A stretch of DNA of 64,000 nt from Flavobacteriaceae bacterium UBA3611 (GTDB lineage: Bacteria; Bacteroidota; Bacteroidia; Flavobacteriales; Flavobacteriaceae). The translations under genes were made by a program, and so were the position numbers. The notes beneath the pieces are model-generated. The model was not told the origin of the DNA. It made no database searches and worked only from the letters and a program-made list of their open reading frames with translations. The stretch lies in assembly GCA_002375495.1 (NCBI GenBank), contig DFLU01000007.1, positions 205,469-269,468 of the forward strand, written 5' to 3'. This document shows, piece after piece, positions 1-8,590 of this stretch; positions within the stretch are counted from its first letter, which is position 1; the number at the start of each line of letters is the position of its first letter.

Positions 1-224
1 CTCTTATTTCGATTATCATTAAGAACACAAGTAATTCTGAAGTAAAATTAGCCGCTACAACATAATCTACCGATAAGGTCGGTGTTAGACAAACTGAATC
101 TGCCTAACAAAATTAGCTTCGCCTATTTGTAATGCTTGTATAGAAACTATTTCAAAAACAAAGCCTAATGCGAGTTGAAGTTGATAGAAAAAAGTTAAGG
201 CTGATGATATATTAATGATAAAAA
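1..224. other. Left-edge non-coding stretch
   Basis: No convincing gene. On the + strand a reading frame is open from the window edge to a TAA at 63-65, about 20 codons, so the C-terminal tail of an upstream gene is possible but cannot be shown. Two weak inverted repeats are visible: ACCGA/TCGGT around 70-84 and TGTTAG/CTAACA around 84-110. They could be a terminator or part of a structured RNA. Nothing else is recognisable. Confidence 0.25.
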
Positions 225-250
225 AAAGCCCTGCAGTTATGCAGGGCTTT
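225..250 (-). terminator. Rho-independent terminator of the T9SS cargo gene
   Basis: Perfect 10-bp stem AAAGCCCTGC (225-234) / GCAGGGCTTT (241-250) with a 6-nt loop. The A-run at 221-227 becomes a U-run on the minus-strand transcript. It lies 34 bp beyond the stop codon of the minus-strand gene ending at 285. Confidence 0.85.
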
Positions 251-284
251 CTTCATTTTCGTAATGTGTTTAAAACACCTAAGC

Positions 285-1160
285 TTATTGCTTAACGATT
301 TTCTCAGTTAACGTACCAGCAGAAGTTCTAACGTTTAAGATGTACACACCTCTTGCAAGGTTAGACAAATCGATAGTTCCGTTGTTGTACTGAACACCAG
401 TATCTTTTCCTAAGATGTCATACATAGACACAGCCTCAACTTCGATAGTTGAAGGAATGTTTACGTTCAACTCGTTTTGAGCTGGGTTAGGGAAAATAGA
501 TACCACATCAGCTAAGTTGTCTCCAACTCCTAATACTACATCACCAGTAATGTTGATAATGTACTCTTGTGGATCTGCAACGATAGTGTTTGAGTCAGTG
601 TAAGGAATCTCACATCCAACGTTTGTTCCACCAGTTCCAGTTCCGTCAGAACGTAACCAAGCAGTATTCAATTGACCGTCTGTGTTAAATCCTGGGAAAA
701 ATCTCATGTTGATATTTGTTCCTGAGTCTGGAACGAAAAGCTCGATAGCAGCAATTTCTCCAACTGGGATCACAGCAGGATCAACATCTTCTACTACTAC
801 AGTACCGTCATTTGCAGCACTTAAAATAATATCAGTAGAAGAAATAAGTGTAAACGCAGCAGCACCTAAGTTCTCGTTGTTTACCGTGTAAATGTTAATC
901 TGAGCAGGAGTACCTTCATCACCAGTACCTTGTCCAAACTCTACTTGAGTAATCTGAAAATTTTGGTCAACACCAAAATCTTCTTCTAAGCTGTAAGTTC
1001 TAGCGAATGCATTATCTCTGTATTCACCATTACCACTGTTCCAGCATGCTACACCACCCGTACCAGCGTCGGTTGGATTAACACTTTGCGTGTAAGTTGT
1101 TTGTGCGTATGCTGACATTGTCATGGCAGCAGCAGCCATCATTAAAGTAAATTTTTTCAT
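285..1160 (-). CDS. Secreted protein with T9SS type A sorting domain
   Basis: 291-aa protein exported through Sec and then the type IX secretion system to the cell surface or medium. Residues 1-20 are a signal peptide (MKKFTLMMAAAAMTMSAYAQ). The middle part (about 21-210) is rich in G, T, N and D and looks like a beta-sandwich with no recognised catalytic motif. The last 75 residues are a Por-secretion-system type A domain: the SIFPNPAQNELNV motif, a VSMYDILGK strand, then LARGVYILNV and a C-terminal EKIVKQ. The gene is monocistronic, with its own promoter and terminator. Function of the cargo is unknown; recognition of the sorting domain is firm. Confidence 0.85.
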   Translation of the reverse strand: MKKFTLMMAAAAMTMSAYAQTTYTQSVNPTDAGTGGVACWNSGNGEYRDNAFARTYSLEEDFGVDQNFQITQVEFGQGTGDEGTPAQINIYTVNNENLGAAAFTLISSTDIILSAANDGTVVVEDVDPAVIPVGEIAAIELFVPDSGTNINMRFFPGFNTDGQLNTAWLRSDGTGTGGTNVGCEIPYTDSNTIVADPQEYIINITGDVVLGVGDNLADVVSIFPNPAQNELNVNIPSTIEVEAVSMYDILGKDTGVQYNNGTIDLSNLARGVYILNVRTSAGTLTEKIVKQ

Positions 1161-1193
1161 AATAATTATGTATTAAAGTTTAATATTAAAAAC

Positions 1194-1226
1194 CAAATAT
1201 AACATTCTATACGTAATTTACACAAA
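1194..1226 (-). promoter_or_regulatory. Bacteroidota-type promoter of the T9SS gene
   Basis: On the minus strand a -7 box TATATTTG (plus coordinates 1194-1201) lies 21 nt downstream of a TTTG -33 box (1223-1226). This matches the TTTG-N19-21-TAnnTTTG pattern of the Bacteroidota primary sigma factor. It lies 33 nt upstream of the ATG at 1160. Confidence 0.55.
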
Positions 1227-1256
1227 AAATAATTATTTTTTTTTGATTTTTGGAGC

Positions 1257-1264
1257 TACTTTTG
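1257..1264 (+). promoter_or_regulatory. -7 box before the M14 peptidase gene
   Basis: TACTTTTG fits TAnnTTTG. It sits inside the in-frame extension that begins with TTG at 1250, which argues that translation starts at the later ATG (1295). No -33 TTTG at the usual distance was seen. Confidence 0.45.
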
Positions 1265-1294
1265 AAAGTACACAAACACCTTCAAACCACAGCA

Positions 1295-3049
1295 ATGGCA
1301 GTAAATAAGATACATTTCTACCTCATAATTACGATTCTTTTTATACAATGTGACAAAAAAATTGAGCAATCAGAATCCAATTTTGAAACGATATTTGAAA
1401 CCTCTAACGGAACCGAAACTCCAGAATACAATGATGTAATCAAATTTTACAAAGACCTGTCAGAAACCTTTAATTCGGTAGCAATTTACGACATGCAGAA
1501 AACCGATAGTGGACAACCCTTACACCTTGTCACCTTCAATCCAAATCGTACGTTTGAATCAGAGTTTTCACGTGCTGATGAAAAAAGCATTTTATTGGTA
1601 AACAATGGTATTCACCCAGGCGAAAGCGATGGTATAGACGCTTCTATGCTGCTCATACGAGATTTGGCGCAAGGAAAAATTGAAACTCCAGAAAATACCA
1701 TCATCGCAGTAATACCTATATATAATATAGGAGGGGCACTAAATAGAAACAGCACTACGCGCACCAACCAAAATGGGCCTAAATCGTATGGTTTTAGAGG
1801 CAATGCAAGAAACTACGATCTGAACCGTGACTTTATAAAAGCAGACACCAAAAATGCAAGGGCATTCGCAAACCTTTTCAGAATCGTGAAACCCGACTAC
1901 TTTATAGATAACCATGTAAGCAATGGTGCAGATTACCAATATACACTCACCCATTTATTTACACAGCACAATAAGTTAGGAGGCCAATTGGGCAACTATT
2001 TGCACACATCGCTTATGCCAAAATTGGAAGATAGCCTGGCTAAAGCACAGTGGGACATCACTCCGTATGTAAATGTTTTCAACCAATCACCTGAAAAAGG
2101 TTTTACACAGTTTATGGATTCTCCAAGGTATTCAACAGGATACACAACGCTTTTCGGAACCGTAGGCATGATGGTAGAAACACATATGCTGAAACCTTAT
2201 AAGCAACGTGTAGAAGGAACCTACGAATTAATGAAACAGTTTATAAAAATTATTGACGAGGATGTTTCCGTAATAAAAAACCTGAGAAAAATAGACGCCG
2301 ACCTTTATAAAGTGGGCTCTTACTACCCCATTCAATGGCGCGTAGATAGCACCCAAACCAAGACCCTCAATTTTAAAGGGTACGAAGCTGAAATGCCTCC
2401 AAGCGAATTAACAGGCGCACAACGCCTAAAGTTTGACCGCACCAAACCCTATGCCCGAGACGTGACTTATTATAATACCTTTAAAGCCGTTGATAGTATT
2501 ACCATACCTGAACAATATATCGTTCCGCAGGGGTACTGGAATGTCATAGAATTGCTAAAAAAGAACAAGATAAGCTATGATGTTGTTCAAAAAGACACGG
2601 TAATCACAGCAGAAGTATATCATATAAAAGACTATGAAACTCGTAACAGCCCGTACGAAGGCCATTACCTTCATTATAATACTGCTGTGGAAGTTTCAGA
2701 AGAAGAAGTTGCCCTTAAAAAGGGAGATTACATTTTTAACACCCAACAAGACGGGGTGCGTTACCTGCTGGAAACCTTAGAGCCCTCGGCAACCGATTCA
2801 TTCTTTAATTGGAATTTCTTCGATACTATTTTGCAACAAAAAGAAGGATTTTCACCCTACGTATGGGAAGATAAAGCAGTTGAATTCCTAAATGCCAATC
2901 CGAACATTAAAGCCGATTTCGAAGAAAAAAAAGCTGCAGAACCCGATTTTAATGCCAATTGGTTTGCACAACTAGATTGGATACACAAACAATCGCCTAA
3001 TTATGAGGCGGCCCATTTACGTTATCCGATCATTCGGATGGGTGGTTAA
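1295..3049 (+). CDS. M14 family zinc carboxypeptidase
   Basis: 584-aa secreted or lipid-anchored metallocarboxypeptidase. From the ATG at 1295 the protein opens with a hydrophobic signal ending in LFIQC, a plausible lipobox, so it is probably a periplasm-facing lipoprotein. Family zinc-site features follow: the HPGE motif (HxxE, about residue 108), a NYDLNRDF segment with the conserved substrate-binding Arg, a later DNH segment (about 206-208), and MVETHML, which may carry the catalytic Glu. An in-frame TTG at 1250 would add 15 residues but overlaps the promoter. The 3' end overlaps the convergent Nudix gene by 33 bp. Confidence 0.85.
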   Translation: MAVNKIHFYLIITILFIQCDKKIEQSESNFETIFETSNGTETPEYNDVIKFYKDLSETFNSVAIYDMQKTDSGQPLHLVTFNPNRTFESEFSRADEKSILLVNNGIHPGESDGIDASMLLIRDLAQGKIETPENTIIAVIPIYNIGGALNRNSTTRTNQNGPKSYGFRGNARNYDLNRDFIKADTKNARAFANLFRIVKPDYFIDNHVSNGADYQYTLTHLFTQHNKLGGQLGNYLHTSLMPKLEDSLAKAQWDITPYVNVFNQSPEKGFTQFMDSPRYSTGYTTLFGTVGMMVETHMLKPYKQRVEGTYELMKQFIKIIDEDVSVIKNLRKIDADLYKVGSYYPIQWRVDSTQTKTLNFKGYEAEMPPSELTGAQRLKFDRTKPYARDVTYYNTFKAVDSITIPEQYIVPQGYWNVIELLKKNKISYDVVQKDTVITAEVYHIKDYETRNSPYEGHYLHYNTAVEVSEEEVALKKGDYIFNTQQDGVRYLLETLEPSATDSFFNWNFFDTILQQKEGFSPYVWEDKAVEFLNANPNIKADFEEKKAAEPDFNANWFAQLDWIHKQSPNYEAAHLRYPIIRMGG

Positions 3050-3640
3050 ATATTCCTTCGGAAATAGGAGTTTTATATTTTCATACGAATCTTGAAGGGC
3101 CTTTTGGGTTTTTTCAAAGTTTTTCCATCGAACTTTTTTAATCCCTTCATTGGTTTCAGGAACCAATTCACCGTCGTATGAGGTATACATTTCGTACCAA
3201 TAGGTAACTTTAAGTCGGTATTTATCATTGCGCTTAAACACATGGTACGTTTTTGTAATAAACCGCTTTACCTCTAAATCTTGTACCCCTGTTTCTTCCA
3301 TGGTTTCACGAATAGCGGCTTCTTCATGAGTTTCACCTTTTTCTTTTTTTCCCTTCGGAAGGTCCCATTTAGAGTTACGCCGAATGAATAATATTTCCTT
3401 TTTATCATTAAAGACCATTCCGCCACCAGCCTCAACAACTTTTAATTTCTTGAATAAAAAACGTTCTAACTTTTCAGGGTTTTTATGATACAGGTTAACA
3501 TAAAACAACTGGCCGTTATTTATTTTCTTGATGATTTTTTTTAACCTCGCGAGCTTTAATGGAATAGACTTGTACTGCTTTCCGATATTTTTTTCAGTAG
3601 ACAAAATGATCGGAATTTCTTTGACAAAAACTTTATACAT
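3017..3640 (-). CDS. Nudix hydrolase
   Basis: 207-aa protein that would hydrolyse a nucleoside-diphosphate-linked substrate; the substrate cannot be told. A complete Nudix box (GX5EX7REXXEEXGX) is read as GKKEKGE...RETMEETGV near residues 112-134, preceded by VVEAGGGMVF and a KWDLPKGK stretch typical of the fold. An N-terminal region of about 85 residues before the Nudix domain is not recognised. The ATG is at 3640; a TTG two codons earlier is less likely. The gene is divergent from pyrE, and its start codon lies inside the pyrE -7 box. Its 3' end is antisense to the last 33 bp of the M14 gene. Confidence 0.9.
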   Translation of the reverse strand: MYKVFVKEIPIILSTEKNIGKQYKSIPLKLARLKKIIKKINNGQLFYVNLYHKNPEKLERFLFKKLKVVEAGGGMVFNDKKEILFIRRNSKWDLPKGKKEKGETHEEAAIRETMEETGVQDLEVKRFITKTYHVFKRNDKYRLKVTYWYEMYTSYDGELVPETNEGIKKVRWKNFEKTQKALQDSYENIKLLFPKEYLTTHPNDRIT

Positions 3641-3643
3641 TTG
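3636..3643 (+). promoter_or_regulatory. -7 box of pyrE
   Basis: TACATTTG, 4 nt before the pyrE ATG at 3648, so the predicted transcription start falls on or next to the A of the start codon. The box overlaps the start codon of the divergent Nudix gene (3638-3640). Confidence 0.55.
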
Positions 3644-3647
3644 CAAA

Positions 3648-4301
3648 ATGATTTTACATAAAGAAACAGCACAAAAAACTGCTGAACTACTGCTGCAAAT
3701 TAATGCAATAAAATTGCAACCACAAAACCCTTTTACGTGGGCCTCGGGATGGAAATCGCCTATTTACTGCGACAATCGCATAACTCTTTCATACCCAATG
3801 ATTCGCAACTACCTGCGTGAGCAAATGGCAAAGCAGGTAGAAGAATTGTATGGAAAACCAGATGCAATTGCAGGAGTGGCCACTGGTGCCATCGGAATTG
3901 GCATACTGGTTGCAGACTACCTTAATGTACCGTTTTGTTATGTACGCCCAGAAGCCAAAAAACACGGACGCCAAAACAAAATTGAAGGCCATATAGAAAA
4001 AGGAAGCAATGTGGTGGTAATTGAAGATCTTATTAGTACGGGCAAGAGTAGTTTAATGGCTGTTGAAGCCTTAAAAGAATCGAATGTGCATGTAAAAGGG
4101 ATGCTTGCTATTTTCTCGTACGGTTTCCAAACAGCGCAAGATAATTTTAAAGACGCTAACATAACGCTGAACACACTGAGCAACTACGAAAGCTTGTTGG
4201 TACAAGCTGAAAAATCGAACTATATCAGTACTGATGAAGCTTCGGTATTGGCAAGCTGGCGCGAAAATCCCGCCAATTGGAACCCTAATGTTGCGCACTA
4301 A
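3648..4301 (+). CDS. pyrE: Orotate phosphoribosyltransferase
   Basis: 217-aa cytosolic enzyme of de novo pyrimidine synthesis that joins orotate and PRPP to give orotidine 5'-phosphate. The PRPP-binding loop is read as VVVIEDLISTGKSS (about residues 122-135). The N-terminal segment with NPFTWASGWKSPIYCDNR is the orotate/PRPP contact region, and GVATGAIGIG precedes the active-site loop. The open frame extends 40 codons upstream through the Nudix gene, but MILHKETA at 3648 fits the family start. A SRPBCC protein follows 23 bp downstream, probably in the same operon. Confidence 0.95.
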   Translation: MILHKETAQKTAELLLQINAIKLQPQNPFTWASGWKSPIYCDNRITLSYPMIRNYLREQMAKQVEELYGKPDAIAGVATGAIGIGILVADYLNVPFCYVRPEAKKHGRQNKIEGHIEKGSNVVVIEDLISTGKSSLMAVEALKESNVHVKGMLAIFSYGFQTAQDNFKDANITLNTLSNYESLLVQAEKSNYISTDEASVLASWRENPANWNPNVAH

Positions 4302-4324
4302 TTAATATTTCCGAAGAAAAAATT

Positions 4325-4717
4325 ATGAAAATTGAAAGTAAAAAAGTAACCGTTCAAAAATCTGCTGATGAGCTTTGTACCTTCTTGGCCGATGTCAAAA
4401 ATTTTGAACAACTAATGCCCGAAAACACGAGCAAGTTTGAAGTGATTAATGAAAAAGCCTTTGTATTTGCCTTGAAGGGAATGCCCGAAATCGCTTTGGA
4501 AGTAAAAGAGGTGACACCGCCCAATCAAGTAGTTTTGGGAGCTATGAGCGATAAACTTCCGTTTACCCTTACCGGAAATATAGCAGAAGTTTCAGATACA
4601 ACTTCTGAAATAGAATTGTTATTTGAAGGAGATTTCAATCCTATGATGAAGATGATGATTAAAGGCCCGATCACAAAATTTATGGAAACCCTGGCCACAA
4701 ATCTGGAGAAGGTTTAA
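4325..4717 (+). CDS. SRPBCC-fold protein
   Basis: 130-aa protein with the helix-grip (START/polyketide cyclase-like) layout: an N-terminal beta strand (KIESKKVTVQKSADELCTFL), a helix containing DVKNFEQLMPENT, repeated strands, and a long C-terminal helix. Such folds bind hydrophobic ligands, but no ligand or reaction can be inferred. It lies 23 bp after pyrE on the same strand and ends 4 bp inside the convergent birA gene. Confidence 0.7.
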   Translation: MKIESKKVTVQKSADELCTFLADVKNFEQLMPENTSKFEVINEKAFVFALKGMPEIALEVKEVTPPNQVVLGAMSDKLPFTLTGNIAEVSDTTSEIELLFEGDFNPMMKMMIKGPITKFMETLATNLEKV

Positions 4718-5442
4718 AATAGCAGCTTTATCTCTCGCAATCCATAGGTGGCAATCGCATCGTCTTCATGCGCTACTTGAAGCATACCAGATTCTGTAAC
4801 TCCAATGATCTGACCGTTTTTCTTCACACCGGCTACTTCAAAAGTAGACACTATCCCCTTGCGGAACAATCTCGCTTCGTATCGTTTTTTCAGTTCATTC
4901 GTTTTTATTGTGGTAATCTCCTTGAGCACTTTAAAAATTTCTGTGGTAACTTTTTGTAGTACTTCCTCTAGATTATAACGTTGGCCACTGGCCAGAAGCA
5001 TCGATGTGGCTTGGGGCAACGCGTTGAAAGATTCTTCATTTACATTTAAACCAACCCCAACCACTGTGGCAGTTAAGTTGCCGCGTTGTACCGTATTTTC
5101 GATGAGGATCCCTGCCAACTTTTGTTGTCGTGACATAATGTCGTTAGGCCATTTCACAGAAATCTTAGGAATTCCGTATGTCTCCAACACATCTAAAAGC
5201 GCTAAAGAAACTGCAAAATTAAGTCGTGCCTGATGTTCTATCGGAAATCCCTCAAACCTCTTGAACAGGCTACAGGTAAGGCTTTTACCCGCTTCACTTT
5301 GCCAAACTGCGCCTTGTTGCCCCCTCCCCGATTCCTGTTGGGTTGCCACCACCACAACTTCATCAGTTAATGATGTGGTGGCGGCAAGTTGTTTTAGGTA
5401 CGAATTGGTAGAACCAATGGCATTAAGTTTGATTATATTCAA
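4714..5442 (-). CDS. birA: Biotin--[acetyl-CoA-carboxylase] ligase
   Basis: 242-aa cytosolic enzyme that activates biotin with ATP and attaches it to the carboxyl-carrier protein. Seen: GSTNSYLK near the N-terminus, the biotinyl-AMP loop GRGQQGAVW (about 38-46), KWPNDI (about 97-102) and KLAGILIEN (about 106-114), followed by a small C-terminal domain. It lacks an N-terminal helix-turn-helix, so it is a mono-functional group I ligase rather than a repressor. The only usable start is TTG at 5442 (codons TTG AAT ATA). It is divergent from rsfS. Confidence 0.93.
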   Translation of the reverse strand: MNIIKLNAIGSTNSYLKQLAATTSLTDEVVVVATQQESGRGQQGAVWQSEAGKSLTCSLFKRFEGFPIEHQARLNFAVSLALLDVLETYGIPKISVKWPNDIMSRQQKLAGILIENTVQRGNLTATVVGVGLNVNEESFNALPQATSMLLASGQRYNLEEVLQKVTTEIFKVLKEITTIKTNELKKRYEARLFRKGIVSTFEVAGVKKNGQIIGVTESGMLQVAHEDDAIATYGLREIKLLF

Positions 5443-5501
5443 TACATTATATTTATTAGTTACTTGCTAAGGTGTATCACGCTAAAGAAACAAAAAAGTG
5501 A

Positions 5502-5509
5502 TAACTTTG
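5502..5509 (+). promoter_or_regulatory. -7 box of the rsfS-ftsH operon
   Basis: TAACTTTG, 18 nt before the rsfS ATG, in the 85-bp gap between the divergent birA and rsfS. Confidence 0.5.
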
Positions 5510-5527
5510 CACAAATAAAATTTTTGA

Positions 5528-5899
5528 ATGTCAGAAAAAGAAAAAAACACAGACATACTCGTTGCCCATATTGTTAAAGGTATTGAAGAAGTTAAAGGAC
5601 AAAATATTGAAATTTTGGACCTTAGGGAGATTGAAAATACCGTTTGTGATTACTTCATTATTTGCGATGGAACCTCGAACACACAGGTAAATGCTATCGT
5701 AAACTCCATACAAAAAACAGTTAGCAAAAGCATTCAGGAAAAAGCATGGCACATTGAAGGAACGGAAAATGCAGAATGGATCTTAATGGATTATGTGCAT
5801 ATTGTCGTGCATGTGTTTCAGAAACACATCCGCGAATTCTACGATATTGAAGGCCTTTGGGGCGATGCTAAAACTGTGAAAATAGAAACCACTTATTAA
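5528..5899 (+). CDS. rsfS: Ribosomal silencing factor RsfS
   Basis: 123-aa protein of the RsfS/Iojap family, which binds ribosomal protein uL14 and blocks joining of the 30S and 50S subunits in poor nutrient states. The family core is visible: DILVAHIVKGIEEVKGQ, then DYFIICDGTSNTQVNAI, then the conserved WHIEGTENAEWILMDYVHIVVHVF stretch (broken here by family-typical residues), and REFYDIEGLWGDA at the end. It lies 17 bp before ftsH and is probably co-transcribed. Confidence 0.93.
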   Translation: MSEKEKNTDILVAHIVKGIEEVKGQNIEILDLREIENTVCDYFIICDGTSNTQVNAIVNSIQKTVSKSIQEKAWHIEGTENAEWILMDYVHIVVHVFQKHIREFYDIEGLWGDAKTVKIETTY

Positions 5900-5916
5900 A
5901 AAAAGACACACGCCGT

Positions 5917-7881
5917 ATGGCTAAAGAAAATAAAAAACCCGAAGCGCGTAAACCCAGATTTAATTATTATTGGGTCTATGCCATCATATTTATTGCTGTA
6001 ATTCTTTTCAGCCAAGTTTTTGGAGGAGGCCTAACGCAACCCGCAAAAACTACACAAGCCGATTTCCAGAAATATCTGAAGCAAGGCGATATTGAAAAAG
6101 TAGAGATCGTAAACAAAAAAGTTGCAAAAATCTACCTCACCCCAGAAGCAGCGCAACAAGAAGAGCACAAAAGCAAACGCAGCAACAACTTGCTCTCTTC
6201 TGGCGCGAACGAGGCCGCATACCAATTTGAGTTTGGAGACCTACAGAATTTTGAAAACGATCTAAATAATATTAAAGAAGAAAACGATCTGAACACCAAG
6301 GTTGTCTGGGATACTGAAACCAACTTGCTCGCCGAATTCTTACCGTCTATTATTTTCTTCGCAGTAATTATAGGTATTTGGATCTTTATCATGCGCAGAA
6401 TGTCTGCGGGTGCTGGAGGTGGAGCTGGCGGACAGATTTTCAACATCGGTAAATCGAAAGCCAAATTGTTCGACGAAAAGACCGATGTAAAAACATCATT
6501 CAAGGATGTCGCAGGACTAGAAGGTGCCAAGGAAGAAGTACAAGAAATTGTAGATTTCTTAAAAAATCCAGACAAATACACCTCTCTCGGGGGTAAAATC
6601 CCAAAAGGGGCATTGTTAGTAGGCCCTCCTGGAACGGGTAAAACATTATTGGCAAAAGCCGTTGCTGGAGAAGCACAAGTGCCGTTTTTCTCACTGTCTG
6701 GATCAGACTTTGTTGAAATGTTTGTAGGGGTAGGTGCATCACGTGTGCGTGACCTCTTTAAGCAAGCAAAAGAAAAATCACCTTCCATTATTTTTATAGA
6801 TGAAATTGACGCCATTGGTCGTGCACGAGGAAAAAATAACTTCTCTGGCTCTAACGATGAGCGCGAAAACACACTGAACCAACTGTTAACTGAAATGGAC
6901 GGTTTTGGAACCAACACCAACGTAATTGTAGTGGCTGCAACCAACCGTGCCGATGTACTTGACAAAGCATTGATGCGTGCTGGTAGATTTGACAGACAAA
7001 TTTATGTAGACCTGCCAGACGTGCGGGAACGTAAAGAAATTTTTGAAGTTCACTTACGCCCTATCGTTCAAGACGACTCACTCGATACCGACTTTTTAGC
7101 GAAGCAAACCCCTGGTTTTTCTGGAGCAGACATTGCGAATGTTTGTAACGAAGCAGCTCTTATAGCCGCTAGAAAAGAAAAGAAAGCGGTTACCAAACAA
7201 GATTTCTTGGATGCGGTAGATAGAATTGTGGGCGGACTCGAAAAGAAGAACAAGATCATTACACCAGACGAGAAAAAAGCGATCGCTTTTCACGAAGCTG
7301 GACATGCTACCGTGAGTTGGATGCTAGAACACGCAGCCCCATTGGTAAAAGTTACTATCGTGCCTAGAGGACAATCGTTAGGAGCCGCTTGGTACTTGCC
7401 TGAAGAACGTCTTATTGTTCGTCCGGAGCAAATGCTGGATGAAATGTGTGCCACCATGGGTGGGCGTGCTGCTGAAAAGGTGATATTCAATAAAATTTCA
7501 ACAGGAGCCTTGAGCGATTTGGAAAAAGTAACCAAACAAGCAAGAGCGATGGTCACTATTTATGGTCTGAATGACAAGATAGGAAACCTTACCTACTATG
7601 ATTCTTCTGGGCAATCTGACTACAATTTCAGTAAGCCGTATAGTGAAAAAACAGCTGAAATGATCGATAAGGAAATTTCAGCAATGATTGAAGAACAGTA
7701 CCAACGCGCCATTAAGTTGCTAGAAGACAACAAGGACAAACTTACCTTGTTGGCCGAAGAATTACTCGAAAAGGAAGTGATCTTTAAAGAGAGTCTCGAA
7801 CGCATCTTTGGTGAGCGCCCATTTAAAAAACCGGCAGAAGTGCCTTTAACAGAATCTACTACCACAATAGGCGATGAGTAA
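5917..7881 (+). CDS. ftsH: ATP-dependent zinc metalloprotease FtsH
   Basis: 654-aa inner-membrane AAA+ protease that degrades membrane and regulatory proteins. Order of parts: basic N-terminus, TM1 (about 17-37), short periplasmic domain, TM2 (about 144-162) followed by a glycine-rich linker, Walker A GPPGTGKT (236-243), Walker B IIFIDEID (291-298), second region of homology with [21 protein letters not shown], zinc motif HEAGH (459-463), and a third ligand in the ALSDLEK segment (D534). All catalytic residues are present and length is normal. It follows rsfS and precedes the LUD gene by about 106 bp. Confidence 0.97.
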   Translation: MAKENKKPEARKPRFNYYWVYAIIFIAVILFSQVFGGGLTQPAKTTQADFQKYLKQGDIEKVEIVNKKVAKIYLTPEAAQQEEHKSKRSNNLLSSGANEAAYQFEFGDLQNFENDLNNIKEENDLNTKVVWDTETNLLAEFLPSIIFFAVIIGIWIFIMRRMSAGAGGGAGGQIFNIGKSKAKLFDEKTDVKTSFKDVAGLEGAKEEVQEIVDFLKNPDKYTSLGGKIPKGALLVGPPGTGKTLLAKAVAGEAQVPFFSLSGSDFVEMFVGVGASRVRDLFKQAKEKSPSIIFIDEIDAIGRARGKNNFSGSNDERENTLNQLLTEMDGFGTNTNVIVVAATNRADVLDKALMRAGRFDRQIYVDLPDVRERKEIFEVHLRPIVQDDSLDTDFLAKQTPGFSGADIANVCNEAALIAARKEKKAVTKQDFLDAVDRIVGGLEKKNKIITPDEKKAIAFHEAGHATVSWMLEHAAPLVKVTIVPRGQSLGAAWYLPEERLIVRPEQMLDEMCATMGGRAAEKVIFNKISTGALSDLEKVTKQARAMVTIYGLNDKIGNLTYYDSSGQSDYNFSKPYSEKTAEMIDKEISAMIEEQYQRAIKLLEDNKDKLTLLAEELLEKEVIFKESLERIFGERPFKKPAEVPLTESTTTIGDE

Positions 7882-7940
7882 TTGTCGTTGTATGGTAGTA
7901 AACGTTCACGCAACATGTGTGAACTTCAGAATAGATTCTT

Positions 7941-7948
7941 TATATTTG
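7941..7948 (+). promoter_or_regulatory. Candidate -7 box before the LUD gene
   Basis: TATATTTG, 39 nt before the ATG at 7988 in the 106-bp ftsH/LUD gap. It would allow separate transcription of the LUD-cdsA-psd genes. Confidence 0.4.
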
Positions 7949-7987
7949 AAGTAAATCGATGTCTGAACTCCTCAATAGATCGTCACC

Positions 7988-8587
7988 ATGAGTCTCTTTA
8001 AAAGACTTTTAAATCCCGGAAAACAGTCGGCTTCCAAAAAAAAGACCGATCATGGGAAGTATTACCCTGAAGAGAAACTTCCTATAGATGAAAAATTCAC
8101 CTATAATTTCAACAAGAACGGTGGAAAATTTCTCTATTGTGAAAATATGGAGGAGGCACTTGAGTCGTTCGACAATATTTTACTTGAAAACGATTGGTAC
8201 GAAAAAGACGTATTTTGTATCAATGAACAATTAACCTCTCGCTTTGACGGTTTCAACTTAACCTTCAGCAAAAAAGCCAATACCACCTTTTTCCTCTCCA
8301 CCTGTGAAAGTTTGGTGGCTAACAATGGCTCTATATTACTTTCTTCCAACCAGATGAAAGAGAAAAAACTACACGAACTTCCAGACAATATTGTAATCTT
8401 TGCCACTACCAGCCAATTGGTTGACACGATTAGCGAAGGCTTGCGTATTATTAAAAACCACTGCAAGGGGAAAATTCCGAGCAATATTACAACCATACAA
8501 GACTTCGAAAGCAATAAAGAAAAGGACTTTATGAGTTATGGAAGTAGCACAAAAAACCTATATTTGCTGCTACTGGAAGACCTCTAA
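7988..8587 (+). CDS. LUD domain protein (LutC/YkgG-like)
   Basis: 199-aa protein of the LUD superfamily, which includes the LutB/LutC lactate-utilisation subunits. The N-terminal 40 residues are basic (KQSASKKKTDHGKYYPEEK). The domain itself runs from about 60 to the end, with NGSILLSSNQMKEKKLHELPDNIVIFATTSQLV as its core strand-helix unit. No iron-sulfur motif is present and no lutA or lutB is nearby. The gene sits between ftsH and cdsA, an arrangement I recall from other Flavobacteriaceae, so a role in lactate oxidation is doubtful. It is 3 bp from cdsA and translationally linked to it. Confidence 0.75.
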   Translation: MSLFKRLLNPGKQSASKKKTDHGKYYPEEKLPIDEKFTYNFNKNGGKFLYCENMEEALESFDNILLENDWYEKDVFCINEQLTSRFDGFNLTFSKKANTTFFLSTCESLVANNGSILLSSNQMKEKKLHELPDNIVIFATTSQLVDTISEGLRIIKNHCKGKIPSNITTIQDFESNKEKDFMSYGSSTKNLYLLLLEDL

Positions 8588-8590
8588 TTT

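Noticed and set aside
1..110. Possible tail of tmRNA (frame ending LAATT then TAA, with hairpins after it)
   Set aside because: The frame resembles a tmRNA tag end (-LAA) and stem-loops follow, but no tRNA-like 3' end with a GGTTCGANTCC T-arm and CCA exists before the next gene, so it cannot be a complete tmRNA.
682..891. Plus-strand open frame inside the T9SS gene
   Set aside because: Antisense to a well-supported gene with signal peptide and sorting domain; no promoter or family match.
6132..6965. Long minus-strand open frame (277 codons) inside ftsH
   Set aside because: It lies wholly opposite the well-conserved FtsH coding sequence and has no recognisable domain or start context; it is a shadow frame.
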